Assembly (NCBI GenBank): GCA_002399765.1 | Contig: DHEG01000003.1 | Span: 17,930 to 54,034 of the forward strand | Direction: 5' to 3' | Length of the DNA stretch: 36,105 bases | Source of the DNA: Caryophanales bacterium UBA4856 | Lineage (GTDB): Bacteria > Bacillota_I > Bacilli_A > RFN20 > CAG-288 | In this document: positions 23,910 through 34,475 of the stretch, one piece after another | How positions within the stretch are numbered: the stretch's first letter is position 1 | Layout: every line of letters begins with the position of its first letter | Position numbers and translations under genes: made by a program | Notes under the pieces: model-generated | What the model saw: only the letters and a program-made list of their open reading frames with translations | Told to the model about the DNA's origin: nothing | The model's database searches: none

Positions 23910-26273
23910 CTACCGCTTATCGCCTTCGCCAAAAGAAGAGACCAGGGACTTCAGACTATTGACCGATGCGTCATCGGTGGTGATTAGAAGGACCTCATGG
24001 CCGGAATACTTCTCAAGATGCTGGGCAATGATATCGGGACTGGCGGAGATGTTTGCCAAATCGGCTCTCCCGATGAATATTATGCCAGCCTTGCCAGCCG
24101 GATACATCCTGACTATGGCGTCCCGGAACGCATCGGAATTGATTGGACCGGAACCTGCCTTATAGGCACAGACCACCAAATCGGTCAAGCCGTGACTAAG
24201 GATATCGTCCACTTCCTTGTAGAAGGAGGAATATTCGGGTATCAAGGTGATCTTGCCGGGATTGAGGGGCTTGTAGCCGTGGAAGGGATCGGCTGTGGGG
24301 CCACTTATGTAATGGTTCTCGTAATGGGGCAACTCCTTGTGAACCAAAAGGTACTTGATCTCCTCGGCGGTAATGGTCTCCTTTTGGATCAAGGCGTTGG
24401 CGATAAGCTCCACCTGATCCTTATGGGTCGTGATGATTTCCTTGGCCTTGGCATAGCATTCCTCGATGATCTTCCGCTCGGCCTCATCGATCTCGTAGGC
24501 CACCTGGGCCGAGAAGTTGCGCTGCAGGTTGTTGTAATCCCTCCCCAGGAACACATCCTGGTTGGGGTTCTCGTATTGGATGGGGCCCAACGAACTCATG
24601 CCATATTCGGTGACCATCGAGCGGGCAATCAAAGTCGCCTTCTCGAAATCATCGGAAGCTCCGGTCGATACATCACCGAAGAACACCTCCTCAGACACCC
24701 GGCCACCGAGATAGCCGGTTATGCGCGCCAAAAGCATCTTCTTGGTATAGAGGAAACGGTCACGATCAGGAGCCATCAAGGTATGGCCACCCGTGCGGCC
24801 ACGGGGAATGATGGAAACGGACTGGACCTTGTCGGCATCAGGCAAGGTAAGGCCCACTATGGCATGGCCAGCCTCATGATAGGCGACCTGACGTTTGTCG
24901 GCATCGTCCATATGGGTCTTCTTGGCAGGGCCGGCAATGCGCCGGTCTATGGCCTCGTCGATATCCGGCATGGTGATGCGGTCGCGGTTGTTGCGCACAG
25001 CCAAGATGGCCGCCTCGTTCAAGACGTTGGCCAGATCGGCGCCCGAGAAACCCACGGTTCTTGCGGCGATGCTGTTGAAGTCGATATCGGAAGCCAAGGG
25101 CTTGTTGCGGCCATGGACCTTCAAAATGGCCGCGCGGCCCTCCCTGTCGGGAAGATCCACGGTTATGGTCCTATCGAAACGCCCTGGACGGAGCAAAGCG
25201 GGATCGAGGATGTCGGCCCTGTTCGTCGCGGCCATCACGATGACCCCGGAATTGTCTTCGAAGCCATCCATCTCCACCAAGAGTTGGTTGAGGGTCTGCT
25301 CGCGCTCGTCGTTGCCACCGCCAAGACCGGCGCCTCTCTGTCTTCCTACCGCATCTATTTCATCGATGAAGATCAAACAGGGGGCGTTCTTCTTGGCCGT
25401 GTTGAACATGTCGCGGACGCGTCCGGCACCAACGCCGACGTACATCTCCACGAAATCGGAACCGGAAATCGAATAGAAAGGCACGGAAGCCTCGCCAGCT
25501 ACCGCCTTGGCCAGAAGGGTCTTGCCGGTGCCGGGAGGGCCAACCAACAGAATGCCTTTAGGAAGCTTGGCTCCCATCTTCTTGTATTTCTCGTTGCTAT
25601 GGAAGTACTCGACTACTTCCCTGAGCTCGTTGACCACCTCATCGCAACCGGCGACATCGGAGAAGCGGACCTTGGAACTGGTCTCGCGCTTGGCCCGGGA
25701 CTGGTTGAAGCTCATGATTTGGCCCTGGCCCATGTTCATGGACCGACTCATGGCCCTCAGCAGGAACCAACCCAGCAAGGCAAAGACGACGATGTACAAA
25801 AGAGGAGAAAGCCAAGACCAAACGCTGTTGGTCGACTCGATGGTCAAGCCGGAATAGCGGGTCGAGTCGAAGTACGCGCTTCCATCGCTATTGGTGCGGG
25901 TGCTCATGACCTCAACTATCCAGTTATACTGGTTTTCGTCGAATGTGCCTTGGAAGCCCTTGGTGGTGTTGCTATCCACGTAGGTGCCGCTGACATAGTA
26001 GATGTTGTCGGATGAGGCGCTTTGCTCGATCGTAACGGTTTGGATGTCCTCGTCCTCTAGGAAGGTGGCAAACTCGCCATCGGGAACCCCGTCCCCACTG
26101 GTATCGGCCGTAATCTGGGTATTGGTGAAGGTGGTGACTTCCATGGAAGTGCTCGGCTGGATGACGGTGTAATAGAGAATCAACGTAACGGCCATAACGA
26201 AGATCAACGCCGTCAGGACCAACGACCAAACGCTGTTTCTCCTACCGCCGTTGTTACTGTTTCTTTCTGCCAT
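23910..26273 (-). CDS. ftsH: FtsH AAA+ membrane protease with extra C-terminal domain
   Basis: This 787-residue zinc protease degrades misfolded and regulatory membrane and cytosolic proteins. Membrane helices lie at about 15-37 and 152-174 with a 115-residue outside domain. Walker A GPPGTGKT is at 245-252, Walker B IFIDEID near 301, arginine fingers at 362 and 365 (LRPGRFDR), and HEAGH at 466-470 with a third zinc ligand near DDFEKAT. The normal protein would end near residue 651 ([12 protein letters not shown]). Here 136 more residues follow, with alternating strands and helices ([39 protein letters not shown]), an alpha/beta domain I do not know from FtsH. A perfect TATAAT (26317-26322) and GGAGG seven bases before the ATG support expression. 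lemA follows. Confidence 0.97.
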   Translation of the reverse strand: MAERNSNNGGRRNSVWSLVLTALIFVMAVTLILYYTVIQPSTSMEVTTFTNTQITADTSGDGVPDGEFATFLEDEDIQTVTIEQSASSDNIYYVSGTYVDSNTTKGFQGTFDENQYNWIVEVMSTRTNSDGSAYFDSTRYSGLTIESTNSVWSWLSPLLYIVVFALLGWFLLRAMSRSMNMGQGQIMSFNQSRAKRETSSKVRFSDVAGCDEVVNELREVVEYFHSNEKYKKMGAKLPKGILLVGPPGTGKTLLAKAVAGEASVPFYSISGSDFVEMYVGVGAGRVRDMFNTAKKNAPCLIFIDEIDAVGRQRGAGLGGGNDEREQTLNQLLVEMDGFEDNSGVIVMAATNRADILDPALLRPGRFDRTITVDLPDREGRAAILKVHGRNKPLASDIDFNSIAARTVGFSGADLANVLNEAAILAVRNNRDRITMPDIDEAIDRRIAGPAKKTHMDDADKRQVAYHEAGHAIVGLTLPDADKVQSVSIIPRGRTGGHTLMAPDRDRFLYTKKMLLARITGYLGGRVSEEVFFGDVSTGASDDFEKATLIARSMVTEYGMSSLGPIQYENPNQDVFLGRDYNNLQRNFSAQVAYEIDEAERKIIEECYAKAKEIITTHKDQVELIANALIQKETITAEEIKYLLVHKELPHYENHYISGPTADPFHGYKPLNPGKITLIPEYSSFYKEVDDILSHGLTDLVVCAYKAGSGPINSDAFRDAIVRMYPAGKAGIIFIGRADLANISASPDIIAQHLEKYSGHEVLLITTDDASVNSLKSLVSSFGEGDKR

Positions 26274-26316
26274 TGGCCGGCCTCCTAGATAGACGAACCT
26301 AAACGCTCAATAGATG

Positions 26317-26322
26317 ATTATA
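26317..26322 (-). promoter_or_regulatory. -10 element for ftsH-lemA
   Basis: On the minus strand this reads TATAAT in an AT-rich gap, 43 bases before the ftsH ATG. No strong -35 is seen at 16-18 bases; TCGAAT is the hexamer at 17. Confidence 0.5.
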
Positions 26323-26422
26323 TAAGATAGATAGGACAATTCGACGACAATGTCTATTTATATACTCAATATTTTCATTTAGTTGGACCGATTCAAGAAT
26401 CGCTAAAGATAAATATGCAAAC

Positions 26423-26455
26423 AAAAAGGCCAGTTTTTCGAAAAGCTGGCCTTTT
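26423..26455 (-). terminator. Intrinsic terminator after rpoC
   Basis: On the minus strand AAAAGGCCAG pairs perfectly with CTGGCCTTTT around a 12-base loop, and the T-tract continues. It is 14 bases past the rpoC stop and closes the rplJ-rplL-rpoB-rpoC transcript. Confidence 0.93.
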
Positions 26456-26469
26456 CGCGAATCCAATCG

Positions 26470-29400
26470 CTACTTTGCGATAGCGGGTTTGACAGAAGTG
26501 GAAGCGAGTGTAGGCTCTCCATCGTCATCATCGTCCTTGCTTGCAGCCGAAGCGGTGGCAGGGGCCGCGCCGGCCTTGCCAGGCTCTTGGACATAGCCAT
26601 AGCCCTGGATCTCCTCGGGGAAGAACTCGCTGTCGGTGAAACCGGATTCAAGGGACTCGAAGTCTTCCTTGGATTCGCGCTCCTTGGCCACGAAGTCCTC
26701 TTTGGGATCGAGGGGGGCGATGCCGGTGCCGGCAGGTATGAGCTTGCCGATCATGACGTTCTCCTTCAAGCCCTTGAGGTAATCGGTCTTGCCTTGCAAG
26801 GTAGCATCGGTAAGGACCCTGGTGACCTCCTGGAACGAAGCGGCGGAAAGGAACGAGTAGGTATCCAGGGCAGCCTTGGTGACACCCAGTATCATAGGGC
26901 GACCAACGGCCGGACGTTGACCGTGTTCGAGGGCCTTTTGGTTCTTGGAAGTGAAGTTGAGCAAGTCGGTCCTCATGCCGGCGATCAGATCGGTGTCGCC
27001 AGCATCGACGACTATGATCTTGGAAAGCATCTGCCTGACGATGACCTCGATGTGCTTGTCGGAAATGTTGATGCCCTGGGCGCAGTAGACCTTCTGGACC
27101 TCGTCGATGATGTAGCGGGCGACAGTGGCGGGGTCGGGGTATTCCAGCAATTCCTTGGGATCGATGGAACCGAAGGTAAGAGGCTGGCCGTTGACCACGT
27201 GCTGGCCGTTGGTCACCTTGACCCTGGCGCCATAGTTGGTAGTGAACTGCTTGGACTCGAGTTTGTTGGTGACGGTGATGGCCCAACGATCGCCGACCTG
27301 CGATATGTCGGTGACGTCGCCTTCGATAGAGGAAATGGTAGCCTGACCCTTGGGGTTACGGACCTCAAGCAACTCCTGAACACGGGGAAGACCCTGAGTG
27401 ATATCGGAACCGGCAGTGCCACCTTCGTGGAAGGTACGCATGGTCAGCTGAGTGCCAGGCTCGCCTATCGACTGAGCGGCCATGATACCGACGGTATCGC
27501 CGATCTTGGCCATCTCGCCTGTCGCCATGTTGCGGCCGTAGCAGTGGACGCAGACACCGTCGGAAGATTGGCAGGTGAGAAGCGAGCGAATCTCGACGGT
27601 CTCCACGCCGGCGGCAGCGATCTTGGCGGTTATGCCCTCGTCGATGAACTGGTTGGCCTTGACGATGAGGTCGCCCTTCTTGTCATAAAGGTCGGTGGCA
27701 GCGAAGCGACCGAGGCAACGTTGAGCCAAGGAGACGACCTCCTTGCCATCGCTGTCCAAGACCGGACGGACCCAGATGCCGTGATCGGCACCGCAATCCT
27801 CCTCGCGGATTACGACAGCGTGGGAGACATCGACCAAACGACGGGTGAGGTAACCGGAATCGGCGGTCTTCAAGGCGGTATCGGTAGAACCCTTACGGGC
27901 ACCATGAGTGGCGATGAAGTACTCGCTGACGTCCATGCCATCGCGGAACGAATGCTTGACAGGTATCTCGAGAATCTTGCCATTAGGTCCGCTCATCAAG
28001 CCACGGATTCCAATCAACTGGACGAAGTTGTTTATGGAACCACGGGCGCCCGAGCGCGCCATCATGAAGACGGGGTTACGCGGATTGGCCTTCATGTAGC
28101 CATCGACCATGGATGTGATGGTGTCCTTGGCAGCGGTCCAGCGCTTGATTATGGCATCGTGACGCTGTTCGCCAGTCAAGACGCCTTCGTCGTAACGCTC
28201 CTGGATCTCGTCCACGTCCTTGTCGGCAGCGGCCACGACCTGCTCCCTTCCGGGGAGCGGGTTGATATCGGTGATGGAGATGGTGAGTCCCAACTTGGTG
28301 CAATAGAAGTAGCCAGTATCCTTGATGCGGTCGAGAAGCATGGCGGTACGGGTGGAGCGATAGCGACGGAACAACTCGTTGATTATCGAGGCAAGTTCCT
28401 TCTTGGAGACGGGTACGGTGGCGTTCCACTTGTCCTTGAAGTAGGTCGGGATATCGGTCCCCATCGGCACGAACCAACCATCGGAAGCGGAAACGAACGA
28501 GCCCTTGGCATGGGACGGAGCATCGTTGATGTAGGGGAAGTCGGAGGGGAACATGCTGTTGAAGATGAGCTTTCCGACCGTGGTCAAAAGGTACTCGGAG
28601 TTTTGCTTTGCGGTGAAGGAAGCCTTGTGCAGGGCAGCCGCAGGTATGGCCACGCGGTTGTTCATGTGGACCGCCTTGGCGTCATAGGCCCTCATGACCT
28701 CATCGAAGTCACGGTAGACGTGTCCGTCCATCAAGGCATATTCGCCGAAGCGCTCCGCATTTACGGTGTCGCCACGGGCAAGCGCCTCTTTCTGCTGAGC
28801 CAAGAAGTCGGCCGGAGCCTGCTCGGAGGTGAGGAAGTAGTGACCGACGACTATATCCTGGACAGGTATGGCCAAGACGGTGGCATCACGAGGCGAAAGG
28901 ATGTTCTTGGTGGAGATCATCAAATCGAAGGCTTCCTGCTGGGCCTCCCTTGAAAGAGGGACATGGATAGCCATCTGATCGCCATCGAAATCGGCGTTGA
29001 AGCCGGGGCAGACCAACGGATGAAGACGGATGGCGCGACCATCGACCAACACGGGCCTGAAGGCCTCGATGCCCAAACGGTGCAAAGTGGGGGCACGGTT
29101 CAAGAGGACCGGGTGGTTGGGGACGATCTTCTCCAACACGTCATAGACCTTGTCGTCGTAGCGTTCGATCATCTGGTCGGCCTGCTTGGTGGTGGAAGCA
29201 TAGCGCTCCTTCATCAGTTCGCAGGCGATGAAAGGCTTGAAGAGCTGAATGGCCATCTCGCGCGGCAAGCCGCACTGGTCCATCCTGAGGAACGGACCGA
29301 CGCAGATGACGGAACGGCCGGAATAGTCGACACGCTTGCCCAAGAGGTTTTGACGGAACCTGCCGGACTTGCCCTTCAAGGCGGAAGACAAGGACTTGAG

Positions 29401-30513
29401 CGGACGGCCTTGGGTACCGGTGACGGGCTTGTTGCGACGGCCGTTGTCGATTAGGGCATCGACAGCTTCCTGAAGCATACGCTTCTCGTTGACCATGATG
29501 ACGGTCGGAGCCTTCATGTCGATAAGCTTCTTCAAGCGGGCATTCCTGATGATGACACGGCGATACAGCTCGTTGAGGTCGGATACGGCATAACGGCCTC
29601 CATCCAACTGGGTCATAGGCCTGAGATCGGGCGGGATTACGGGGACGGCCTCCAGTATCATCCAGGATGGGTTGTTTGCGGAATTCCTTATCGACTCGAC
29701 GACCTCCAGGCGCTTCAGAAGCTTTTGGCGCTTCTGGTTCTTCTGGCCCTGGGTCTCCTTGAGCTCGCTTTCGATCTTGGTGAATTCGGCATTGACGTCG
29801 ATTTCCTTCAAAAGTTGCTCGGCCGCCTCGGCGCCCCAGCCGAACTTGGCGCCGGTGAACTTGGTGATGAAGTGGGAGGTGGAAATGAAATCGTAAGTCT
29901 CCTGGTTGTTATGGAGATGTTCGATCAAGTCCTGGCAATGCCTCTTGTCCTCGGGCATGGCATCGGTGACGACACCCTGGTCGATGAAGCTGTTGAGGAT
30001 GGTTATGAACTTCTCGCGTCCGTTCTTCTCATCCAAGACCTCCTTGTAGGCCAAAAGCTTGCAGGAGCCCGGATTGAGCACGATGTGGGACTGGAAGTAA
30101 ATGACCTCTTCCAGATCCTTGGGCGGGATGTCCAAAAGCAAAGCCATCTTCGAAGGAGTGCCCTTGAGATACCAGATGTGGGCGCAAGGGGAAGCGAGGT
30201 TGATGTAACCCATGCGCTCCCTGCGAACCGCCTTGGTAGTGACCTCGACGCCGCACTTCTCGCAGACGATGCCAGCGAACCTTATCTTCTTGTACTTTCC
30301 GCAATGACACTCATAGTCCTTGGCCGGACCGAAGATCCTCTCGCAGAACAAGCCATCGGGCTCGGGTTTCTGCGAACGGTAGTTGATAGTCTCAGCCTTG
30401 GTGACCTCACCGGCTCCGGGCTTCCCGTGCCTTTCGGCATAGGACCAATTCCTGATGGCCTCGGGTGATGCAAGGCCAATCTTTATCGAAGCCAATCTAT
30501 CTAGATCGAACAT
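26470..30513 (-). CDS. rpoC: RNA polymerase beta' subunit
   Basis: This 1347-residue protein is the catalytic clamp subunit of RNA polymerase. The N-terminal zinc site uses Cys69, 71, 84 and 87 (ECHCGKYKK and CEKCGVEV). The magnesium-binding NADFDGDQ lies at 506-513, the bridge-helix/trigger-loop region contains MMARSGARGSINNF and GARKGSTDTALKTADSGYL, and the second zinc site uses Cys residues in REEDCGAD and CQSSDGVCVHC. The C-terminus ends with a short Ala/Asp-rich tail (DDDDDGEP). The ATG overlaps the rpoB TGA by one base with GGAGGGTGAC upstream, so the two are translated together. It is of normal length for Bacillota, with no large insertion. Confidence 0.98.
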   Translation of the reverse strand: MFDLDRLASIKIGLASPEAIRNWSYAERHGKPGAGEVTKAETINYRSQKPEPDGLFCERIFGPAKDYECHCGKYKKIRFAGIVCEKCGVEVTTKAVRRERMGYINLASPCAHIWYLKGTPSKMALLLDIPPKDLEEVIYFQSHIVLNPGSCKLLAYKEVLDEKNGREKFITILNSFIDQGVVTDAMPEDKRHCQDLIEHLHNNQETYDFISTSHFITKFTGAKFGWGAEAAEQLLKEIDVNAEFTKIESELKETQGQKNQKRQKLLKRLEVVESIRNSANNPSWMILEAVPVIPPDLRPMTQLDGGRYAVSDLNELYRRVIIRNARLKKLIDMKAPTVIMVNEKRMLQEAVDALIDNGRRNKPVTGTQGRPLKSLSSALKGKSGRFRQNLLGKRVDYSGRSVICVGPFLRMDQCGLPREMAIQLFKPFIACELMKERYASTTKQADQMIERYDDKVYDVLEKIVPNHPVLLNRAPTLHRLGIEAFRPVLVDGRAIRLHPLVCPGFNADFDGDQMAIHVPLSREAQQEAFDLMISTKNILSPRDATVLAIPVQDIVVGHYFLTSEQAPADFLAQQKEALARGDTVNAERFGEYALMDGHVYRDFDEVMRAYDAKAVHMNNRVAIPAAALHKASFTAKQNSEYLLTTVGKLIFNSMFPSDFPYINDAPSHAKGSFVSASDGWFVPMGTDIPTYFKDKWNATVPVSKKELASIINELFRRYRSTRTAMLLDRIKDTGYFYCTKLGLTISITDINPLPGREQVVAAADKDVDEIQERYDEGVLTGEQRHDAIIKRWTAAKDTITSMVDGYMKANPRNPVFMMARSGARGSINNFVQLIGIRGLMSGPNGKILEIPVKHSFRDGMDVSEYFIATHGARKGSTDTALKTADSGYLTRRLVDVSHAVVIREEDCGADHGIWVRPVLDSDGKEVVSLAQRCLGRFAATDLYDKKGDLIVKANQFIDEGITAKIAAAGVETVEIRSLLTCQSSDGVCVHCYGRNMATGEMAKIGDTVGIMAAQSIGEPGTQLTMRTFHEGGTAGSDITQGLPRVQELLEVRNPKGQATISSIEGDVTDISQVGDRWAITVTNKLESKQFTTNYGARVKVTNGQHVVNGQPLTFGSIDPKELLEYPDPATVARYIIDEVQKVYCAQGINISDKHIEVIVRQMLSKIIVVDAGDTDLIAGMRTDLLNFTSKNQKALEHGQRPAVGRPMILGVTKAALDTYSFLSAASFQEVTRVLTDATLQGKTDYLKGLKENVMIGKLIPAGTGIAPLDPKEDFVAKERESKEDFESLESGFTDSEFFPEEIQGYGYVQEPGKAGAAPATASAASKDDDDDGEPTLASTSVKPAIAK

Positions 30514-33500
30514 CAGTCACCCTCCTTTCCGTCATCATCGCCATTAGTGGAAGAAGAGTCATCGTTCTTCTCGGCATCCTTGAGGTCGTCCAAAGAGACG
30601 ACATCGGAAGAATCGCCGTAGAGATCCTTGACATCGTCGCCAAGACGATGGGAAGCATTCTCCTTGGCTTCCTCGTCCTCGATGGAATAGTTGCGGGTAT
30701 CGTGGATGATCTTGCGGGTTTCCTTGGCGTTCTCGGCCGTGATGGAATCCATGTCGATGGGCTTGTTGTCCTTGTCGAGAAGCTGGACGTCTATAGCCAG
30801 GCCCTGCAACTCCTTGAGCATGACCCTGAACGATTCAGGCATGGACGGACGAGGCACGGGCTGACCCTTGAGGATGGCTTCGTAGCACATATTCCTGCCG
30901 ACCATGTCGTCGGACTTGATGGTGAGCATCTCCTGCAAGGTGTGTGCGGCTCCGTAGGCTTCCAAAGCCCAGACCTCCATCTCGCCGAAACGCTGACCGC
31001 CGTTTTGGGCCTTGCCGCCCAAAGGCTGCTGAGTGACCAAGGAATATGGTCCGGTCGCACGGGCATGAACCTTGTCGTCGACCATATGGTCGAGCTTGAT
31101 CATGTACATGGTACCGACCGATATCCTGTTGTCGAAAGGCTCGCCGGTCTGACCATCGTAGACGACGGTCTTGCCATCAGGAGCCACGCCAGCCGCCTCC
31201 ATCAAGGAAGCCAGTTCCTGGGTTGAGACACCATCGAAGACGGGAGTGGCGACCTTGAGGCCTAGCCGCTTGCAGGCTTCGCCCAAGTGGGTTTCCAAGA
31301 TCTGACCGATGTTCATACGTGAAGGGACGCCCAACGGGTTGAGGAGCATGTCCATCGGGGTGCCATCGGGCAAGAAGGGCATATCCTCGACGGGTACGAG
31401 CCTGGAAATGACACCCTTGTTGCCATGACGTCCGGACATCTTGTCGCCTTCGGAGATCTTTCTCTTCTGGATGATGTGGACCTTGACTTCCTCCATGACG
31501 TTGGGCGGAAGCTCATCGCCGCTGGAGCGCTTGAAGATCTTCACGTCCTGGACTATCCCGGCGCCGCCATGAGGCACCTTCAAGGATGAATCCTTGCCCT
31601 CCTTGGTCTTGTCGGAGAAGATGGACTGAAGCAGTTTCTCCTCGGGGGTGAGTTGAGTCTCGCCCTTCGGGGTGATCTTGCCGACCAGGATGTCGCCTTC
31701 CCTGACGACCGTGCCGGGGATCACGATGCCGTTCTCATCCAAATGGGACTTGGCTTCCTCGGAGATATTGGGGACCTCGCGGGTGAATTGCTCATTGCCG
31801 ATCTTGGTCTTGCGCAGATCGATGGTGTATTCGTCGATATGGATCGAAGTGAAGGTATCGTCGCGCCGCTTCTGCTCGCACATCACGACTGCGTCCTCGT
31901 AGTCGTAACCGTGCCAAGTCATGAAGGCGATTGTCTCGTTCTGGCCCAAAGCCAGATCGCCGTGATCCATTGCGGGTCCGTCGGCGATTATCTGACCGGC
32001 CTTCACATGGTCTCCTATGGCGACAATGGGAGTCTGGTTTATGCAGGTGGCTTGGTTGGCCTTGGCGAACTTCCTTAGCTTGTAAAGGACCTTCTCCTTG
32101 GTCTCGTCTTCCTCTATCTCGACCTTGGTGGCATCGACGTAGGTGACGGTCCCGTCGTTCTTGGCGACTACCGCAGCGCCGGAATCATGGGCGATCTTGT
32201 ACTCCATGCCGGTTCCCACGAAGGGAGTGTGAGGCCTAAGCAAAGGCAAGGCCTGACGCTGCATGTTGGATCCGAGCAAAGCACGGGTGGTATCGTCGTT
32301 CTCCAGGAAGGGAATGCAAGCCGCGGCGATGGAGACGATCTGCTTAGGCGAGACATCGATGTAGTCGACTTCGTCCCTGTCAGCCAGAATGGTATCGCCA
32401 TCACGACGGGCAATGACCCTCTTGTCCAGTATCTCGCCATCGGGCGCGATGTTGATGTTGGCTTCGGCTATGGTATGGCCACGCTCCTGGTCGGCGGTCA
32501 TGTACTCCGTCTCGTCCTGGATGACATGATGGTTGCGGACACGGCGGTAAGGAGTGGTTATGAAGCCATGTTCGTCAATCTTGGCATAGCAGGCCAAATT
32601 GTTGATCAAGCCGACGTTTTGACCCTCAGGGGTCTCGATAGGACAAATACGGCCGTAATGGGTGTAATGGACATCACGTACCTCGAAGGAAGCACGGTCA
32701 CGGGAAATGCCGCCGGGTCCCAAGGCGGATATACGGCGCTTGTTGGTCAATTCAGCCAATGGGTTGGTCTGATCCATGAACTGGGAGAGCTGGGAAGAGT
32801 TGAAGAAATCCTTGATGTTGGAAGTCAAGGGCTTGATGTTCAAGACGTTGGAAGGCTTGGTATTGGCGGAATTGGGATCGGAAAGCAGGGCGATCATGCG
32901 GTCACGGATGGACTTCTCCATACGTGAGAGGCCCTGACGGAAATGCTCCTGAATCAACTCGCCGACGCATTTGACACGGCGGTTGGAAAGGTTATCGATG
33001 TCGTCCACATCCCCGATCCCGTCGATGACGTTGAGCATGTAGGAGAAGATGGCGAATATATCGGAGGCGGTGACATAGGAAACGGTCAGGTTGAGATCGG
33101 TCCCGACTATGTTCAAGACCTTGCCGGTAGGGGCATCGCCAGCATGGACCTTTACGAAATTGACCTTGCCATGGGTGTCCAAGGCGGTATTGATGTGGAA
33201 CCAGTTGTCGGGGTCGGTACCGTCGAGTTGGCAGTTGCCCTTCTCGAAGAACTTCGCGTTAGCTAGCTTTTGGACATCCTCGTGAGTCAATTGATGGCCA
33301 TTCTCGAAAACGACCTCACCTGTGTCACCATCGACCAGGTCCTGCGCCAACACCCTGTTGGTCAAGCGGTTGTAGATACCGAGTTTCTTGGTCAGCTTGA
33401 AGCGGCCAGCCCGACCCAAGTCGTAATGTTTCTTGTCGAAGAAGCGAGTGTGGACCAAAGAGGTAGCCGAGGAATCGGTTATGGGTTCGCCGGGACGAAG

Positions 33501-34316
33501 CTTGGCGTAGATTTCCTTTACGGCGAGCTTGGCGATCTGGGACAGGTCACCGTTCTTGATGGTAGGCACCTTGAACTTGTCCAAGGTGTTGTCCAAAAGT
33601 TTGTTGCCATCACCAAACAGCTGATGGATGGTCAGATCATCGACCAAGCCCAAAGCCCTCATCAAGGTGACGGAGGCGACCTTGCGCTGCTTGTCGATGC
33701 GAACGGTCAAGACATCCTTGGCATCGGACTCAAACTCCAGCCAGGTACCACGCTGCGGGATTATGTCCGCACCGTAGATCAGCTTTCCGGACTTGTCGCG
33801 TTCCTTGGAAAGATAGGCGCCAGGGGAACGGACGATCTGGGAGACTATGCAACGCTCGGCACCGTTTATGACGAAGGTGCCCGAATCGGTCATGGTCGGA
33901 TAGTCGCCCATGAAGACCGGCTCCTCGACGATCTTGCCATCGGGGAAGCGAAGCCTCATGGTCGCCGTGAGCTTGCGGCTGTAAGTCAGGTTCTTGGCCT
34001 TGGCCTCGAAGGGTCCGCCTTCGGGTGTCGGCTCGGACCACTTGAATGAACCGGGAACGTATTCCAGCACTATCTCCTTGGCGCTGGTGTCGCCCTTCTC
34101 CTCCTGCTTGAGCTTGGGGTCGATGGAACCGATGGGGAAGAAGTCGTTCAATTCGTCATCGATGCCCTTCTCCAAGAAGGACTGGAAAGAATCAGTCTGG
34201 ATCTCGCAAAGGTTAGGCAGTGCCAGTGCACCCGAAACCTTGGCGAAGTCGATACGATCATTATTCAATCTCTTGTAGTTGTCTATGAAGCTGATGTCTG
34301 CTTTGGTCTCACCCAT
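30513..34316 (-). CDS. rpoB: RNA polymerase beta subunit, rifampicin-site Asn variant
   Basis: This 1267-residue protein is the second large RNA polymerase subunit. The rifampicin region reads SSQLSQFMDQTNPLAEL then TNKRRISALGPGG. The residue equivalent to E. coli His526 is Asn (Asn525 here, codon at 32742-32744), the state known from Mollicutes that are naturally rifampicin-insensitive. Other landmarks are VCPIETPEG-like ICPIETPEGQNVGLI, GKITPKGE and KMSGRHGNKGVIS. The ATG at 34316 has AGAGAGGTA about ten bases upstream; the frame also extends to an unlikely TTG at 34322. The C-terminus is acidic (DDSSSTNGDDDGKEGD). The order rplL-spacer-rpoB-rpoC is canonical. Confidence 0.98.
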   Translation of the reverse strand: MGETKADISFIDNYKRLNNDRIDFAKVSGALALPNLCEIQTDSFQSFLEKGIDDELNDFFPIGSIDPKLKQEEKGDTSAKEIVLEYVPGSFKWSEPTPEGGPFEAKAKNLTYSRKLTATMRLRFPDGKIVEEPVFMGDYPTMTDSGTFVINGAERCIVSQIVRSPGAYLSKERDKSGKLIYGADIIPQRGTWLEFESDAKDVLTVRIDKQRKVASVTLMRALGLVDDLTIHQLFGDGNKLLDNTLDKFKVPTIKNGDLSQIAKLAVKEIYAKLRPGEPITDSSATSLVHTRFFDKKHYDLGRAGRFKLTKKLGIYNRLTNRVLAQDLVDGDTGEVVFENGHQLTHEDVQKLANAKFFEKGNCQLDGTDPDNWFHINTALDTHGKVNFVKVHAGDAPTGKVLNIVGTDLNLTVSYVTASDIFAIFSYMLNVIDGIGDVDDIDNLSNRRVKCVGELIQEHFRQGLSRMEKSIRDRMIALLSDPNSANTKPSNVLNIKPLTSNIKDFFNSSQLSQFMDQTNPLAELTNKRRISALGPGGISRDRASFEVRDVHYTHYGRICPIETPEGQNVGLINNLACYAKIDEHGFITTPYRRVRNHHVIQDETEYMTADQERGHTIAEANINIAPDGEILDKRVIARRDGDTILADRDEVDYIDVSPKQIVSIAAACIPFLENDDTTRALLGSNMQRQALPLLRPHTPFVGTGMEYKIAHDSGAAVVAKNDGTVTYVDATKVEIEEDETKEKVLYKLRKFAKANQATCINQTPIVAIGDHVKAGQIIADGPAMDHGDLALGQNETIAFMTWHGYDYEDAVVMCEQKRRDDTFTSIHIDEYTIDLRKTKIGNEQFTREVPNISEEAKSHLDENGIVIPGTVVREGDILVGKITPKGETQLTPEEKLLQSIFSDKTKEGKDSSLKVPHGGAGIVQDVKIFKRSSGDELPPNVMEEVKVHIIQKRKISEGDKMSGRHGNKGVISRLVPVEDMPFLPDGTPMDMLLNPLGVPSRMNIGQILETHLGEACKRLGLKVATPVFDGVSTQELASLMEAAGVAPDGKTVVYDGQTGEPFDNRISVGTMYMIKLDHMVDDKVHARATGPYSLVTQQPLGGKAQNGGQRFGEMEVWALEAYGAAHTLQEMLTIKSDDMVGRNMCYEAILKGQPVPRPSMPESFRVMLKELQGLAIDVQLLDKDNKPIDMDSITAENAKETRKIIHDTRNYSIEDEEAKENASHRLGDDVKDLYGDSSDVVSLDDLKDAEKNDDSSSTNGDDDGKEGD

Positions 34317-34352
34317 TATCAATACCTCTCTCTATGTCTACGGGAAGGTCTC

Positions 34353-34445
34353 GCCGGTAGCAAGGGGTCGCCATGCACTACGACCCCCGGCTGTCGGCTT
34401 CGTTTCCTTAAAACCTACAAACGCCCGGGCCATTTGGGCCGCGGG
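34353..34445 (-). promoter_or_regulatory. Two hairpins in the rplL-rpoB spacer (attenuator or processing site)
   Basis: The spacer holds two strong structures. One pairs GGGGTCG (34364-34370) with CGACCCC (34381-34387) around a ten-base loop, with a further GCCGG/CCGGC outside it. The other pairs CCCG-GGCC (34424-34431) with GGCC-CGGG (34437-34445) around ATTTG, with one bulged base. Neither is followed by a T-tract. An attenuator or RNase III site that lowers rpoBC relative to rplJL is known at this place in other bacteria. Confidence 0.5.
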
Positions 34446-34475
34446 TCGGAAACTACTAACAAGACGACGGGGAGA

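Noticed and set aside
23997..26015. Long open frame (672 codons) on the plus strand across ftsH
   Set aside because: It is the antisense of a certain gene, has no ribosome-binding site and a composition typical of mirrored GC-ending codons.
26587..28953. Long open frame (788 codons) on the plus strand across rpoC
   Set aside because: It is antisense to a canonical rpoC. Stop-free mirrors arise from the codon bias of this genome.
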